DNA from: Maricaulis alexandrii
GTDB taxonomy: Bacteria; Pseudomonadota; Alphaproteobacteria; Caulobacterales; Maricaulaceae
NCBI RefSeq assembly: GCF_005871165.1
Contig: NZ_SWKP01000003.1
Span: 186,001 to 250,000, forward strand
DNA length: 64,000 bases
Direction of reading: 5' to 3'
Below the pieces are notes generated by a model. That model ran no database searches and was not told where the DNA came from. It saw nothing but the letters and a program-made list of their open reading frames with translations. Each line of letters opens with the position of its first letter. The stretch's first letter is position 1. The position numbers and the translations under genes are program-made. Shown in pieces: positions 27,974 through 36,109 of the stretch.

Positions 27974-29074
27974 CTATTCGGCGACCGGACCCTCACCGGT
28001 GATGACGGCCCGCGAAAACGCATCGCGCGAGATCACCTTGAGGCGCTGATCGTCCTCATCGAACACGGCGAGCATGCCATTGGCATAGGCGGTGAAGCCG
28101 AAATTCGCCATCGAGGCATCGATCGCACCGGGCTGTTCGATCCCGGGCGTGGACAGGCCGTCGATGACATCAATGTCGAAATGCGGTTCCAGCGTGCGGC
28201 CGTCGAGGCTCATCACGGTTTCGCCGGACCCGTCCGTGGCGAGGACCAGGCGGGAGCCGGAAAATTCCGACACGGAGAGCGAGGAGGCGCGGGCCGGGCT
28301 TTCGGCCAGCACATTGCCATTGGCATCGAGCCGGGCCAGACCACCGGCCGGGCTGAGCGTGTAGATCTCGCTGTCGAAGGCGTCGCACTGGCGGGCCGGA
28401 GCGGGCAGGTTGAAGCGCCGCAGGCTTTCCACCGACAGGGCGTCCTCGCCGGCATCGCGCACACGCCAGACTTCCGCGCTGGCGCCGGTGCCCAGAACCA
28501 CCAGATCGACATAGCCTGCGCCTTCGCGCAGCAGGCAGATACCGGAGACGCCGTCCGCGGCCTCGACCGCGCCCAGCGGCAGGTCCAGCACGCGCGCGCC
28601 GGCCCGGACCACGGCATAGCCGAAGACCTGGCCATTGTCCGGAGAGGCGCCGAAAATCAGCGGCAGGCTTTCGCCGCGCAGCTCGAAGTCCGGGGCGACC
28701 GCGATCGAGCTGAGCCGGGCGCCGGCATGCCGCGTGACGAGTTCCCCGTCCAGATTGAACAGGTCGAGACCGCCTTCGCGCGGCGCCGCGACGACATAGC
28801 CCAGAGAGGGCGCATCGGGATCCGGCAGGAAATCGACATCGCCGCCGCCGCCCTGCACGCCGGTGAAGGCAGCGGTGACGAGGACTTCGACCGTATTGGC
28901 GTCCGGGCCCTGTTCCGGCAGGTCCGGTTCCTCGACCGGATTATTGCAGGCGGACAGGGCCAGCAGGCTGGCGCCTAGAGCGAAGGCTGAGGCCAGGGAC
29001 CGCGCACTGCGAATGTGCGACCGGGATGTTTTTGCACGTTGAAGAACAGGGTCGAACCGTCGGGACTGAAACAT
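27974..29074 (-). CDS. phytase-like beta-propeller lipoprotein
   Basis: A 366-residue protein. It has a basic N-terminal region, a hydrophobic core and the lipobox LALSAC (Cys about 43), followed by an acidic linker. The rest is a repeated strand pattern. GYVVAAPREGGLDLFNLDGE matches the bacterial 3-phytase propeller, where GTDKxGGLxVYDLDG is usual. Calcium-ligand residues cannot be judged by eye, so activity on phytate is uncertain. The ATG at 29074 is preferred over the TTG at 29083; either overlaps the PhoX gene by about 100 bases, and no in-frame ATG lies later before the signal core. It probably works with PhoX in phosphate scavenging. Confidence 0.7.
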   Translation of the reverse strand: MFQSRRFDPVLQRAKTSRSHIRSARSLASAFALGASLLALSACNNPVEEPDLPEQGPDANTVEVLVTAAFTGVQGGGGDVDFLPDPDAPSLGYVVAAPREGGLDLFNLDGELVTRHAGARLSSIAVAPDFELRGESLPLIFGASPDNGQVFGYAVVRAGARVLDLPLGAVEAADGVSGICLLREGAGYVDLVVLGTGASAEVWRVRDAGEDALSVESLRRFNLPAPARQCDAFDSEIYTLSPAGGLARLDANGNVLAESPARASSLSVSEFSGSRLVLATDGSGETVMSLDGRTLEPHFDIDVIDGLSTPGIEQPGAIDASMANFGFTAYANGMLAVFDEDDQRLKVISRDAFSRAVITGEGPVAE

Positions 29075-30366
29075 GGACCACAAATCTCGCTTTTATCACC
29101 ATCGGGGCCGGAGGCCGCGTTGCGGCCGATGGTATACACCTCGCCTTGGGGCGTCACGCCGCGGATGTACTGTTCTGCATCTCCGTCTTCAACCACGATG
29201 AGATCACCCCAGGGCGCGACACACAGATTGTCGCAAGCCTCCATCACGGCGTCGTCATCGCTTTCGAAGAAGAGCTGAAGCCGGCCGCCAGTCTCGCCCG
29301 GCTGGTAGCGCCAGATCTGGCCCAGCCGGCGCGGACCGCCGTCGGTGCAGGCGAAATAGCATTCGCCGTCGCCCCACCACAGGCCTTCGCCACGGGTGAA
29401 CTGGGCCGCGCCTGCCACGACGCCGCGATCCGCCAGATCGGCATTCGGCGCTTCCACATCGTCCAGGTCGATCCAGTCGACCTCCATCCACTCGCCCACA
29501 CGCACTGTCCGGTTCTGCCAGTTGCGGGTGTCCAGCGACGGACGGCCCCGCACGGCCAGGCCCTGCAGGCGGCCGCCTTCGGCATAGCGTTCCGGCACAT
29601 TCGGGATGAAGCGGTAAAAGAGGGCGCGGTTGGAGCGGTCCTCGGTCTCATAGGCAATCGAGGTGGCCGGATCGACGGCCACGGCCTCGTGACGGAAACG
29701 GCCCATCGCCTTGAGCGGAACCGGCTCGACCAGGCCGCGGGCCTCGGCCGGGACTTCGAAGACATAACCGTGCTCCACGCCGGCGGCCTGGCCGGCATTG
29801 CGTTCGGTTTCCTCACAGCTCAGCCAGCTGCCCCAGGGCGTCGGTCCGCCGGCGCAATTCACTTCGGTGCCGACGAGGGAGAGGAATTGTTCCTCCACGG
29901 TGAGCGTGCCCGGATCGAGCACGAGATGGGTCGTGCCACCCAGATGCGGTTCGCGGTCCGAAGCCCAGTCATGCACCCGGTCCCGTTCGATCTGGGCAAG
30001 GCCTTCCGCATCGGGGCCGAAGGGCGATTTGTCGAGCTCATTGGCGCGCAGTTCATGATTGCGGATCAGGACGATCTTGCCATCAGCGCGCTGGAAGCAG
30101 GCCATGCCGTCCGGATCCCCCGGCACGATCAGTCCATCGGTCATCGCGTCGCCGGTCTGGGAGAGCACCTGATAGGTGAAGCCCTCCGGCAGATCGAAGA
30201 GTTCGTTCGGGTCACGGACCAGTCCGCCCAGTCCCTCGACCTGGTTGAGATAGCCCTGGCGTACGGCACCGCCCGTATCATGCTGGCGCTGACAGGCGGC
30301 CAGACCGGCGAAGGCGAGGGAGGTGGCGGCAGTGGACTGCAGGAAATTGCGACGGGACAGGGACAT
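28975..30366 (-). CDS. phoX: PhoX-family alkaline phosphatase (DUF839), Tat-exported
   Basis: A 463-residue member of the PhoX/DUF839 family of calcium-iron phosphatases. The N-terminus MSLSRRNFLQ is a twin-arginine signal followed by a hydrophobic stretch ending LAACQ, possibly also a lipobox. Family segments include RNHELRAN, AGGPTPWGSWLSCEET, GRFRHEAVAVDP, YETEDRSNRALFYRF, GEGLWWGDGECYFACTDGG and the C-terminal CFSPDGSTLFFNVQ. The phytase-like lipoprotein overlaps its 3' end. No obvious Pho box was found in the 60 bp upstream. Confidence 0.88.
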   Translation of the reverse strand: MSLSRRNFLQSTAATSLAFAGLAACQRQHDTGGAVRQGYLNQVEGLGGLVRDPNELFDLPEGFTYQVLSQTGDAMTDGLIVPGDPDGMACFQRADGKIVLIRNHELRANELDKSPFGPDAEGLAQIERDRVHDWASDREPHLGGTTHLVLDPGTLTVEEQFLSLVGTEVNCAGGPTPWGSWLSCEETERNAGQAAGVEHGYVFEVPAEARGLVEPVPLKAMGRFRHEAVAVDPATSIAYETEDRSNRALFYRFIPNVPERYAEGGRLQGLAVRGRPSLDTRNWQNRTVRVGEWMEVDWIDLDDVEAPNADLADRGVVAGAAQFTRGEGLWWGDGECYFACTDGGPRRLGQIWRYQPGETGGRLQLFFESDDDAVMEACDNLCVAPWGDLIVVEDGDAEQYIRGVTPQGEVYTIGRNAASGPDGDKSEICGPCFSPDGSTLFFNVQKHPGRTFAVRGPWPQPSL

Positions 30367-30578
30367 GAGTCGAGCTCCGGGCTGGAAATTTAGTCTCGGA
30401 AATACAAGGACTTCGCGACGCGAATATGACGGTGCTGCGGAATGCGGTATTATTACACCGCACTGCTAGGTGCATAAAAACACGGCCAAAATCCGAAGGT
30501 CGCTTGACCGAGTGCGAAATCCCCTCTAAACGGCGCGCTCGAATTCAACCCGAGCCCCCCAAAGGCCTGAGGATTATT
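30367..30578. promoter_or_regulatory. divergent phoX/rplM region with a candidate rplM promoter
   Basis: A -35-like TTGACC (30504-30509) and a -10-like TCTAAAC (30525-30531) are 15 bp apart, close to the Caulobacter housekeeping pattern TTGAC...GCTANAWC, about 48 bp before the rplM ATG. Further up lies an inverted repeat TGCGGT (30443-30448) / ACCGCA (30457-30462). Its regulator is unknown. Confidence 0.5.
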
Positions 30579-31043
30579 ATGAAGACCTATTCCGTTAAAC
30601 CGGCGGATGTCGAGAAGAAGTGGGTCGTGATCGACGCAGAAGGTGCCGTTGTCGGTCGCCTCGCTGCCTACATCGCCACCCGTCTGCGCGGCAAGCACCG
30701 TCCGGACTACACCCCGCATGTCGACATGGGCGACAATGTCATCGTCGTGAACGCTGACAAGGTCGTCTTCACCGGCAACAAGCGTAACGACAAGCGCTAT
30801 TACTGGCACACCGGTCACCCGGGTGGCATCAAGGAAACCTCTCCGGCCAAGCTGCTGGACGGCCGTTTCCCGGAACGCGTTGTCGAGAAAGCCGTGCTGC
30901 GCATGCTGCCGAAAGACAGCCCGCTGGCCCGTCAGCAATTCTCGAACCTGCGCGTTTACGCCGGTGCCGACCACAAGCACGAGGCTCAACAGCCGGAAGT
31001 GGTCGATTTCAAGTCCATGAACTCCAAGAATACGCGAGGCTGA
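30579..31043 (+). CDS. rplM: 50S ribosomal protein L13
   Basis: A 154-residue ribosomal protein binding 23S rRNA early in large-subunit assembly. [39 protein letters not shown] and the KVVFTGNK segment are characteristic. The ATG at 30579 gives the standard N-terminus MKTYSVKP. It is followed by rpsI after one base, the universal L13-S9 operon. Confidence 0.97.
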   Translation: MKTYSVKPADVEKKWVVIDAEGAVVGRLAAYIATRLRGKHRPDYTPHVDMGDNVIVVNADKVVFTGNKRNDKRYYWHTGHPGGIKETSPAKLLDGRFPERVVEKAVLRMLPKDSPLARQQFSNLRVYAGADHKHEAQQPEVVDFKSMNSKNTRG

Positions 31044-31044
31044 T

Positions 31045-31542
31045 ATGAGTGAAGAAGCCCGCTCGCTCGAAGACCTGAAGGACGTCATGAAAGACGGTGG
31101 CAGCGATGTTGCCGTTGCTGACGAGGCGATCCCGACCGAGCCCCAGATCGACGAACACGGCCGCTCCTATGCGACCGGCAAGCGCAAGAACGCGGTCGCC
31201 CGCGTCTGGATCAAGCGCGGTTCCGGCAAGATCACGATCAACGGCCAGGAACAGGAAAAGTATTTCGCCCGTCCGGTCCTGCGCATGCTGCTCCAGCAGC
31301 CGCTGGAAACCGCCGAGCGCGTGAACGAGTTCGACATCGTTGCCACCGTCAAGGGTGGTGGCCTGTCCGGTCAGGCCGGTGCCGTGCGTCACGGTATCTC
31401 CAAGGCTCTGACCCTGTTCGAACCGGGCCTGCGCCCGGTCCTGAAAGCCAATGGCTTCCTGACCCGCGACAGCCGCGTGGTTGAGCGTAAGAAGTACGGC
31501 CGCGCGAAAGCCCGCCGCTCCTTCCAGTTCTCCAAGCGCTAA
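31045..31542 (+). CDS. rpsI: 30S ribosomal protein S9
   Basis: A 165-residue ribosomal protein whose C-terminal tail reaches the P-site. Conserved segments are [22 protein letters not shown] (about 44-65), [19 protein letters not shown] and the end [17 protein letters not shown]. The acidic N-terminal extension of about 40 residues is common in Alphaproteobacteria. The last 30 bases of the gene plus the terminator are duplicated 1.7 kb downstream (33245-33341). Confidence 0.97.
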   Translation: MSEEARSLEDLKDVMKDGGSDVAVADEAIPTEPQIDEHGRSYATGKRKNAVARVWIKRGSGKITINGQEQEKYFARPVLRMLLQQPLETAERVNEFDIVATVKGGGLSGQAGAVRHGISKALTLFEPGLRPVLKANGFLTRDSRVVERKKYGRAKARRSFQFSKR

Positions 31543-31609
31543 GCTTACCGAACAGACCCGAATGCGAGACGGGCGGTGCTTCTGGCACCGCCCGTTTTTT
31601 GTGTTGGGG
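31513..31609 (+). repeat. direct repeat copy 1: rpsI 3' end plus terminator
   Basis: 97 bp covering the last codons of rpsI, the spacer and its terminator. It aligns without gaps to 33245-33341, with about 17 mismatches by eye (roughly 82% identity). The shared landmarks are AGCGCT-A/T-AGCTT, GAACAGAC, CGAATGC and GGCACCGCCCGTT. The two copies bracket the LysR/methyltransferase pair. Confidence 0.88.
31569..31600 (+). terminator. intrinsic terminator of rplM-rpsI
   Basis: ACGGGCGGTGC, loop TTCT, GGCACCGCCCGT, then T5. A degraded copy of the same hairpin occurs at about 33300-33330. Confidence 0.92.
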
Positions 31610-31614
31610 CGTCG

Positions 31615-32520
31615 CTACCCGGTCTGTGTAAGGGCGTCGCTCAGACCCTCGGCCAATGTGTCGAAGACCAGCCGGATCTTCCGGCTCGTGTGCAATTCGC
31701 GGTGCGTAACCAGCCAGACCGGTACCGGGAGACGGGGCAGGGACGGGAAGACGGGTTCCAGCTCCGGGTAGAATCTCAGCATGTCGCGCGTGACAAAGCC
31801 GAGACCGAAACCGCGCTGGATCAGGGCCATGTAGGTCGGACCGCTTTCCGAGGTGACGCGGAAGTTCTCGGTGGTCAGGTCGAGACCGAGCTCATGCATG
31901 ACGTCCAGCAGGCGAGGGCTGCGCTCGAACCCGACGAAGTCGCACTGGCTGAGTTCTTCCAGGGTTTTGGGTCGGCCCACACGGTCCAGATAGGCCGGCG
32001 CAGCGTAGAGGGCGGCGGAAGTCTCGCCCAGGAGCCGGGCAATCAGGTCGGGCTGCTCTGGCCGGCCATGCCGGATGGCGATATCGGCTTCGCGCTTGGT
32101 CAGATCGCGCACATCATTCGAAGCAATGATCTCGATCTGAAGCTTGGGCGCCAGGGCCCGAAGCCGCTCCAGGACCGGCAGCAGGAAATGGATGGCCATC
32201 ATGTCGGTCGACGTGATGGACACAAAGCCTTCCACGGACTGGGCCTGTCCCGAGGCCGTCAGTGAAATCCGGTGGGCGGCATCCCCCATGGTCCGCACAT
32301 GGTCGACCAGTTCGAGCGCGGCTTGGGTTGGGGTCATGCTTCGCCGGCCCCGTTCGAACAGCGTCACGCCCAGATCCGCTTCCAGAGCCGTGATCTGGCG
32401 GGACAGGGTGGGTTGGGTTTGGCCCAGCGCCCGGGCCGCTGCCGAAAACGAGCCTTCCTCGACCGTCGCCAGGAAAGCGCGAACGTGGTTCCAGTCGAAG
32501 CGAATACTCTGCCAGTTCAT
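31615..32520 (-). CDS. LysR-family transcriptional regulator
   Basis: A 301-residue regulator. The helix-turn-helix is at residues about 9-67 (FLATVEEGSFSAAARALGQTQPTLSRQITALE), followed by the LysR effector domain with the usual FLLP, EADIAIRHGRP and GFGLGFVTRDM segments. Its stop codon lies 5 bp after repeat copy 1. It is divergent from the methyltransferase gene with 77 bp between them, the classic layout of a LysR regulator and its target. The effector is unknown. Confidence 0.92.
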   Translation of the reverse strand: MNWQSIRFDWNHVRAFLATVEEGSFSAAARALGQTQPTLSRQITALEADLGVTLFERGRRSMTPTQAALELVDHVRTMGDAAHRISLTASGQAQSVEGFVSITSTDMMAIHFLLPVLERLRALAPKLQIEIIASNDVRDLTKREADIAIRHGRPEQPDLIARLLGETSAALYAAPAYLDRVGRPKTLEELSQCDFVGFERSPRLLDVMHELGLDLTTENFRVTSESGPTYMALIQRGFGLGFVTRDMLRFYPELEPVFPSLPRLPVPVWLVTHRELHTSRKIRLVFDTLAEGLSDALTQTG

Positions 32521-32597
32521 TGATTTACGTATATCAGATGCAGGAAAAAGACCATTTTTATCGCAAAAATGTATGGGTAAACAGACATCTCTGACAC

Positions 32598-33275
32598 ATG
32601 GCTAAGGATGATCAGGGAATGGGTGACAGCAAGGACCGGCGCTTCTGGGACAAGATTTCAGAGAAGTATGCCGCGGATCCGATCAAGGACATGGAGTCCT
32701 ACGAACACAAGCTGGAGATGACCCGGGGGTGTTTCACCCCGGAGTCGACCGTGCTGGAATTCGGTTGCGGTACGGGTGGAACGGCCTTGCTGCATGCTCC
32801 GTTCGTGAAACACATACTGGCGACCGATTTCTCCGGTGAGATGCTGCGTATCGCCGAGACCCGCAAGGCCGAAGCCGGTGTTGAAAACGTGACCTTTCGC
32901 CAGGCGCGGCTGGAGGATATCGACCCGGCCACCGACGGCCCGTTTGATGTGGTGATGGGGATGTCGATCCTTCACCTCGTCCGGGATCGGGCTGAGACCC
33001 TGGCAAGAGCCCGCGACCTGCTGAAACCGGGCGGACGGCTGGTCACATCAACCGTCTGCCTCGGAGACGGGTTCTGGTTCCTGATTCCGATCATTCCGAT
33101 CGCCCAGGCCCTGGGTCTGTTTCCGGTCTTGCGCGTGTTCGGGGCGAAACGCCTCAAACAGGACATGCAGGACGCCGGCTTCGAGATCACCTATGAATGG
33201 CGGCCCGGCCCGTCCAAGGCCCTGTTCCTGGTGGCACGAAAGCCGGCCGCTTCTTCCGGTTCTCAAAGCGCTTAG
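32598..33275 (+). CDS. class I SAM-dependent methyltransferase
   Basis: A 225-residue methyltransferase. SAM motif I is VLEFGCGTGGTAL (about 52-64), the acidic end of strand 2 is ILATDFSGEML, motif IV is FDVVMGMSILHL, and LLKPGGRLVTSTV follows. A hydrophobic segment (GFWFLIPIIPIAQALGLFPVL) may face a membrane or lipid substrate. The last nine residues (217-225, AASSGSQSA) and the stop codon are encoded by the duplicated rpsI tail, read in a different frame. The substrate is unknown. It is likely controlled by the divergent LysR gene. Confidence 0.88.
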   Translation: MAKDDQGMGDSKDRRFWDKISEKYAADPIKDMESYEHKLEMTRGCFTPESTVLEFGCGTGGTALLHAPFVKHILATDFSGEMLRIAETRKAEAGVENVTFRQARLEDIDPATDGPFDVVMGMSILHLVRDRAETLARARDLLKPGGRLVTSTVCLGDGFWFLIPIIPIAQALGLFPVLRVFGAKRLKQDMQDAGFEITYEWRPGPSKALFLVARKPAASSGSQSA

Positions 33276-33341
33276 CTTGCTGAACAGACTCGAATGCAGG
33301 ACGGGCTGTGGTTATGGCACCGCCCGTTCTTCGTTTCGGGG
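33245..33341 (+). repeat. direct repeat copy 2: displaced rpsI tail plus decayed terminator
   Basis: The second copy of the 97-bp segment at 31513-31609. It contains the methyltransferase stop codon at 33273-33275. Its hairpin (GGGCTGTGG facing GGCACCGCCCG) has lost several pairs and its T-run is broken (TTCTTCG), so it is a weak terminator at best. Confidence 0.88.
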
Positions 33342-33542
33342 ATGATCGTTCCGTCATCGGGAATCCCCCTCATCCGCCCCTTTGGGGCACCTTCTGCCGC
33401 GAGGGGAGAAGGAGGGCATTGAGCTCTACGGGAACTCCCTCTCCCCTTGCGGGAGAGGGTGGCGCGTAGCGCCGGGTGAGGGGCGTCCGCGGAGCGGACC
33501 AGAGGAAACTTATCCCCACCCCCAACCGCCTCGCATAATCTC

Positions 33543-33830
33543 CCTCCCGCCTCTTCACCACTCGAGGCCCGGCCCGGTCAGGTCGGGGGTGATGAGTTAG
33601 CGGAGCGTTTCGGACATCCGGGCTGACCACCGGAAGGAAGGAACGGCTATCGAGGGGGTCCGCTGGTGCCAAGGGTTCGGCACCTGTACCCACCCGGTCT
33701 TGAATACCCGTCGAGAGGCGGGAGGAAATCTCCGTGTGCGGGACGCCTTTCGGTGTCACTCACAAATTCATTAGCGACGATGCCGGATGGCGTCCCGCAC
33801 TCCTCATACCGCCAGGTGTAACCACCGTGG
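33543..33830 (+). other. candidate structured noncoding RNA or structured DNA element
   Basis: Three helices can be drawn by eye. CCTCCCGCCTCT (33543-33554) pairs with AGAGGCGGGAGG (33714-33725). Inside it, GGTGCC (33665-33670) pairs with GGCACC (33679-33684), extended by GGGT/ACCC. After it, GTGCGGGACGCC (33736-33747) pairs with GGCGTCCCGCAC (33789-33800). A further hairpin CGCCAGGTG-TAA-CCACCGTGGCG lies just downstream. I recognise no known RNA family. Strand is unproven; plus is assumed because rpsI and lipA are on the plus strand. Confidence 0.4.
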
Positions 33831-33875
33831 CGCTGTTGGTCGTGTTGGGAAGACGATTTTGGAATTGAAGCAGAT

Positions 33876-34042
33876 TGTCATCCCGGATGGATGCCCGGCG
33901 CAGGCCGGGCGAAGGTCCGGGACCCAAACGCCCGGTGCGTTTCCAGCCGGTTTTGATGCCCGTACCTGCTTTCGGGCTTGCTCCGTGTTTATGGGTCCCG
34001 GCTCTGCGGCCTGCCGACGCAGGCCATTCGGCCGGGATGACA
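33876..34042. repeat. dispersed inverted repeat, unit D
   Basis: A 167-bp unit bounded by TGTCATCCCGG and CCGGGATGACA, the same termini as unit A at 2184-2373. It has internal GTCCGGGACCCA and TTATGGGTCCCGG boxes. The segment CTGCTTTCGGGCTTG...GTGTTTATGGGTCCCGG is nearly the reverse complement of the unit A core, so the two are copies of one element in opposite orientation. It ends 108 bp before lipA. Confidence 0.85.
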
Positions 34043-34149
34043 GAATGAAATGGTGAAATCGGTCATTCGGCGGCCTCTCTGCAAAATCGCATACCCCTCA
34101 ACAGTCCGATCAACTTGATGGAAAGCCCGCACGGGATTATGTGCAGCCC

Positions 34150-35127
34150 ATGGCCAATCTGATCGATAACACGGCGCGCAGCGCTGCCACCGAGGCCCGC
34201 GCGGCCCGTCACCCGGAAAAGCAGAAACGGGCGGATACGCCGGTCCTGCGCAAGCCGGACTGGATCCGCGTCAAGGCGCCCCTCGGCAAGACCTTCTCGG
34301 AAACCCAGAAGATCGTGAAAGAGGGCGGTCTGGTGACCGTTTGCGAAGAGGCGGGCTGCCCGAATATCGGTGAGTGCTGGGAACAGAAACACGCCACATT
34401 CATGATCCTGGGCGATACCTGCACCCGCGCCTGTTCCTTCTGCAATGTGAAGACCGGCCTGCCGGCCGCCGTCGACCATGACGAGGCCCGCCGTGTCGCG
34501 GAAGCCGTCGCCCAGATGGGGCTGAACCATGTCGTCATCACCTCGGTGGACCGGGATGATCTGGATGATGGCGGGGCCCAGCATTTCGTCGATGTCATCG
34601 AGGCCATCCGCGCGGCAACGCCGGGCACCACGATCGAGATCCTGACGCCGGACTTCCTGCGCAAGCCGGGCGCCGCCGAGCGCGTCATCGACGCCAAGCC
34701 GGACGTGTTCAACCACAATCTGGAAACCGTGCCGCGGCTCTATCTCTCCATCCGCCCGGGCGCGCGCTATTACCATTCCCTGCGGCTGCTGGAGCGCGTG
34801 AAGGAACGCGATCCGGCCCAGTTCACCAAGTCCGGCATCATGGTCGGCTTGGGGGAAAGCAAGGAAGAAGTCATGCAGGTGATGGACGATATGCGTTCCG
34901 CCGGCATCGATTTCCTGACCATCGGCCAATATCTGCAGCCGACCCGCAAGCACGCCGCCGTCGACCGTTTCGTGCATCCGGACGAGTTCAAGGCCTATGA
35001 GACCATCGCCCGGGCCAAGGGCTTCCTGATGGTGTCGGCAACGCCGCTGACCCGCTCGAGCCACCATGCCGGGGATGATTTCCGCAAGCTGCGCGACGCC
35101 CGCGACGCGCAATTGGCGCGCGGCTGA
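34150..35127 (+). CDS. lipA: lipoyl synthase
   Basis: Radical-SAM enzyme that inserts two sulfurs into octanoyl groups on lipoate-dependent proteins. The 325-residue protein has both iron-sulfur sites. The auxiliary cluster is [12 protein letters not shown] (C-x4-C-x5-C, about 64-75) and the radical-SAM cluster is CTRACSFC (C-x3-C-x2-C, about 92-99). The C-terminal [10 protein letters not shown] gives the conserved RSSxxA serine motif. The ATG at 34150 is preferred over the GTG at 34141. Confidence 0.96.
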   Translation: MANLIDNTARSAATEARAARHPEKQKRADTPVLRKPDWIRVKAPLGKTFSETQKIVKEGGLVTVCEEAGCPNIGECWEQKHATFMILGDTCTRACSFCNVKTGLPAAVDHDEARRVAEAVAQMGLNHVVITSVDRDDLDDGGAQHFVDVIEAIRAATPGTTIEILTPDFLRKPGAAERVIDAKPDVFNHNLETVPRLYLSIRPGARYYHSLRLLERVKERDPAQFTKSGIMVGLGESKEEVMQVMDDMRSAGIDFLTIGQYLQPTRKHAAVDRFVHPDEFKAYETIARAKGFLMVSATPLTRSSHHAGDDFRKLRDARDAQLARG

Positions 35128-35137
35128 CGGGTCGGTC

Positions 35138-35638
35138 GTGGCGGTCGAAACGCGTGAACGCCTGCGGTTGCTGCATGCGCCGGACGATCTCTTCGAACTC
35201 GTCCTCGACGTGCGGCGCTATCCCGGCTTCATCCCGCAGATCACCGCCATGCGGGTCCTCAAGGAAGCGCATGACGGTCCGCTGACCGATCTGACCGCCG
35301 AGGCCCGCGTGCGCTACAAATTCGTGGCCGAACGCTTCACCTCGCGGGTGCGGGCGGATGCGGTGCATCGCACGATCGATGTCAGTTTTGTCTCCGGCCC
35401 CTTCCGGGTGCTGGAGAATGCCTGGCGGTTCCACGCCCTGTCCGATGGCTCCACCCTGGTGGACTTCACCATCAAGGCGGAGTTCCGCAATGCCATCCTG
35501 CAAATGCTGCTGGAAGGCAATCGCGACCGGGCCGGGCGCATCCTGATCGGCAAGTTTTCCGCCGAGGCCGAACAGCGCTGTGAACCGGCCGGTGATCCCT
35601 CAAAGGATCTAGCTGAAGAGATCGACGCCCTCAGCTAA
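35138..35638 (+). CDS. RatA/COQ10-type SRPBCC protein
   Basis: A 166-residue START-like (polyketide cyclase/COQ10) protein, expected to bind ubiquinone or, as in E. coli RatA, to interact with ribosomes. Key segments are APDDLFELVLDVRRYPGFIPQ (about 13-33), the YKFVAERFTSRV strand, GPFRVLENAWRFH and VDFTIKAEFRN. The start is the GTG at 35138, 10 bp after lipA, giving MAVETRERLRLL; the longer frame overlaps lipA. Its 3' end overlaps the convergent cinA-like gene by 30 bases. Confidence 0.88.
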   Translation: MAVETRERLRLLHAPDDLFELVLDVRRYPGFIPQITAMRVLKEAHDGPLTDLTAEARVRYKFVAERFTSRVRADAVHRTIDVSFVSGPFRVLENAWRFHALSDGSTLVDFTIKAEFRNAILQMLLEGNRDRAGRILIGKFSAEAEQRCEPAGDPSKDLAEEIDALS

Positions 35639-36109
35639 CAGGTCGAGCGCCGTGGCGACACTGGCCAGGCGGACCGCATCGCGGCCGCGATCGCCGAAAC
35701 GCTGCACATGGGTGCGGGTCGCCTGATCGCGGCAAGCCAGTCCGAAATAGACCAGGCCGGCCGGTTTGCGTTCGCTGCCCCCCGGTCCCGCCACGCCGGT
35801 GATCGAGACGGTGATATCGGCATTCGAGCGCAGCAGGGTTTCCTTGGCCATGATCTTGGCGACTTCCGCCGAGACCGCGCCATGCCCCTCGATGATGCGC
35901 GCCGGAACGCCCAGCATCTCGGTCTTGGCCTCATTGGAATAGGTGATGAAGGCCCGGTCCACCACGTCGGAGGAGCCGGGGATTTCCGTGAGCAATCCGC
36001 TGACCAGCCCGCCTGTGCAAGACTCGGCCGTTGCGATCATCACGCCGGCGGTCCGTGCCCGGTCCAGCAGGGTTTCCGCCTGGTCGATAAGGGAGTGGTT
36101 GAAAATCAT
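35609..36109 (-). CDS. CinA C-terminal domain protein (PncC-type NMN amidohydrolase)
   Basis: A 166-residue stand-alone CinA C-terminal domain, expected to deamidate nicotinamide mononucleotide in NAD recycling. ATAESCTGGLVSGLLTEIPGSS (about 26-47), ITYSNEAKTEMLGV and SITGVAGPGGSERKPAGLVYFG are diagnostic. The N-terminal MoCF domain of full-length CinA is absent, as in PncC. It overlaps ispDF by 4 bases (ATGA), so the two are co-transcribed. It converges on the RatA-type gene. Confidence 0.92.
   Translation of the reverse strand: MIFNHSLIDQAETLLDRARTAGVMIATAESCTGGLVSGLLTEIPGSSDVVDRAFITYSNEAKTEMLGVPARIIEGHGAVSAEVAKIMAKETLLRSNADITVSITGVAGPGGSERKPAGLVYFGLACRDQATRTHVQRFGDRGRDAVRLASVATALDLLAEGVDLFS

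Larger units (their letters stand above)
33342..34149. other. 808-bp noncoding region with palindromes and a possible structured RNA
   Basis: No convincing gene. It contains, in order: a GC-rich palindromic stretch at about 33366-33490 (CCCCTCATCCG facing GGGTGAGGGG, with CTTCTGCCGCGAGGGGAGAAG- and CTCTCCCCTTGCGGGAGAG-like hairpins); a block at 33543-33830 with long-range complementary arms; and dispersed repeat unit D at 33876-34042. lipA begins at 34150. Confidence 0.7.

Noticed and set aside
33625-33650. possible signal recognition particle RNA (CCGGAAGGAAG motif)
   Set aside because: The opposite strand of the conserved loop (AGCAGCC with GGTCAGG) is not present, so the resemblance is probably chance.
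33370-33759. 129-codon minus-strand open frame in the gap before lipA
   Set aside because: It reads through palindromic repeat DNA and the structured block; composition is Pro/Arg-rich and no ribosome site is seen. The paired helices explain the sequence better.
33787-34056. 89-codon plus-strand open frame before lipA
   Set aside because: More than half is translation of inverted repeat unit D.
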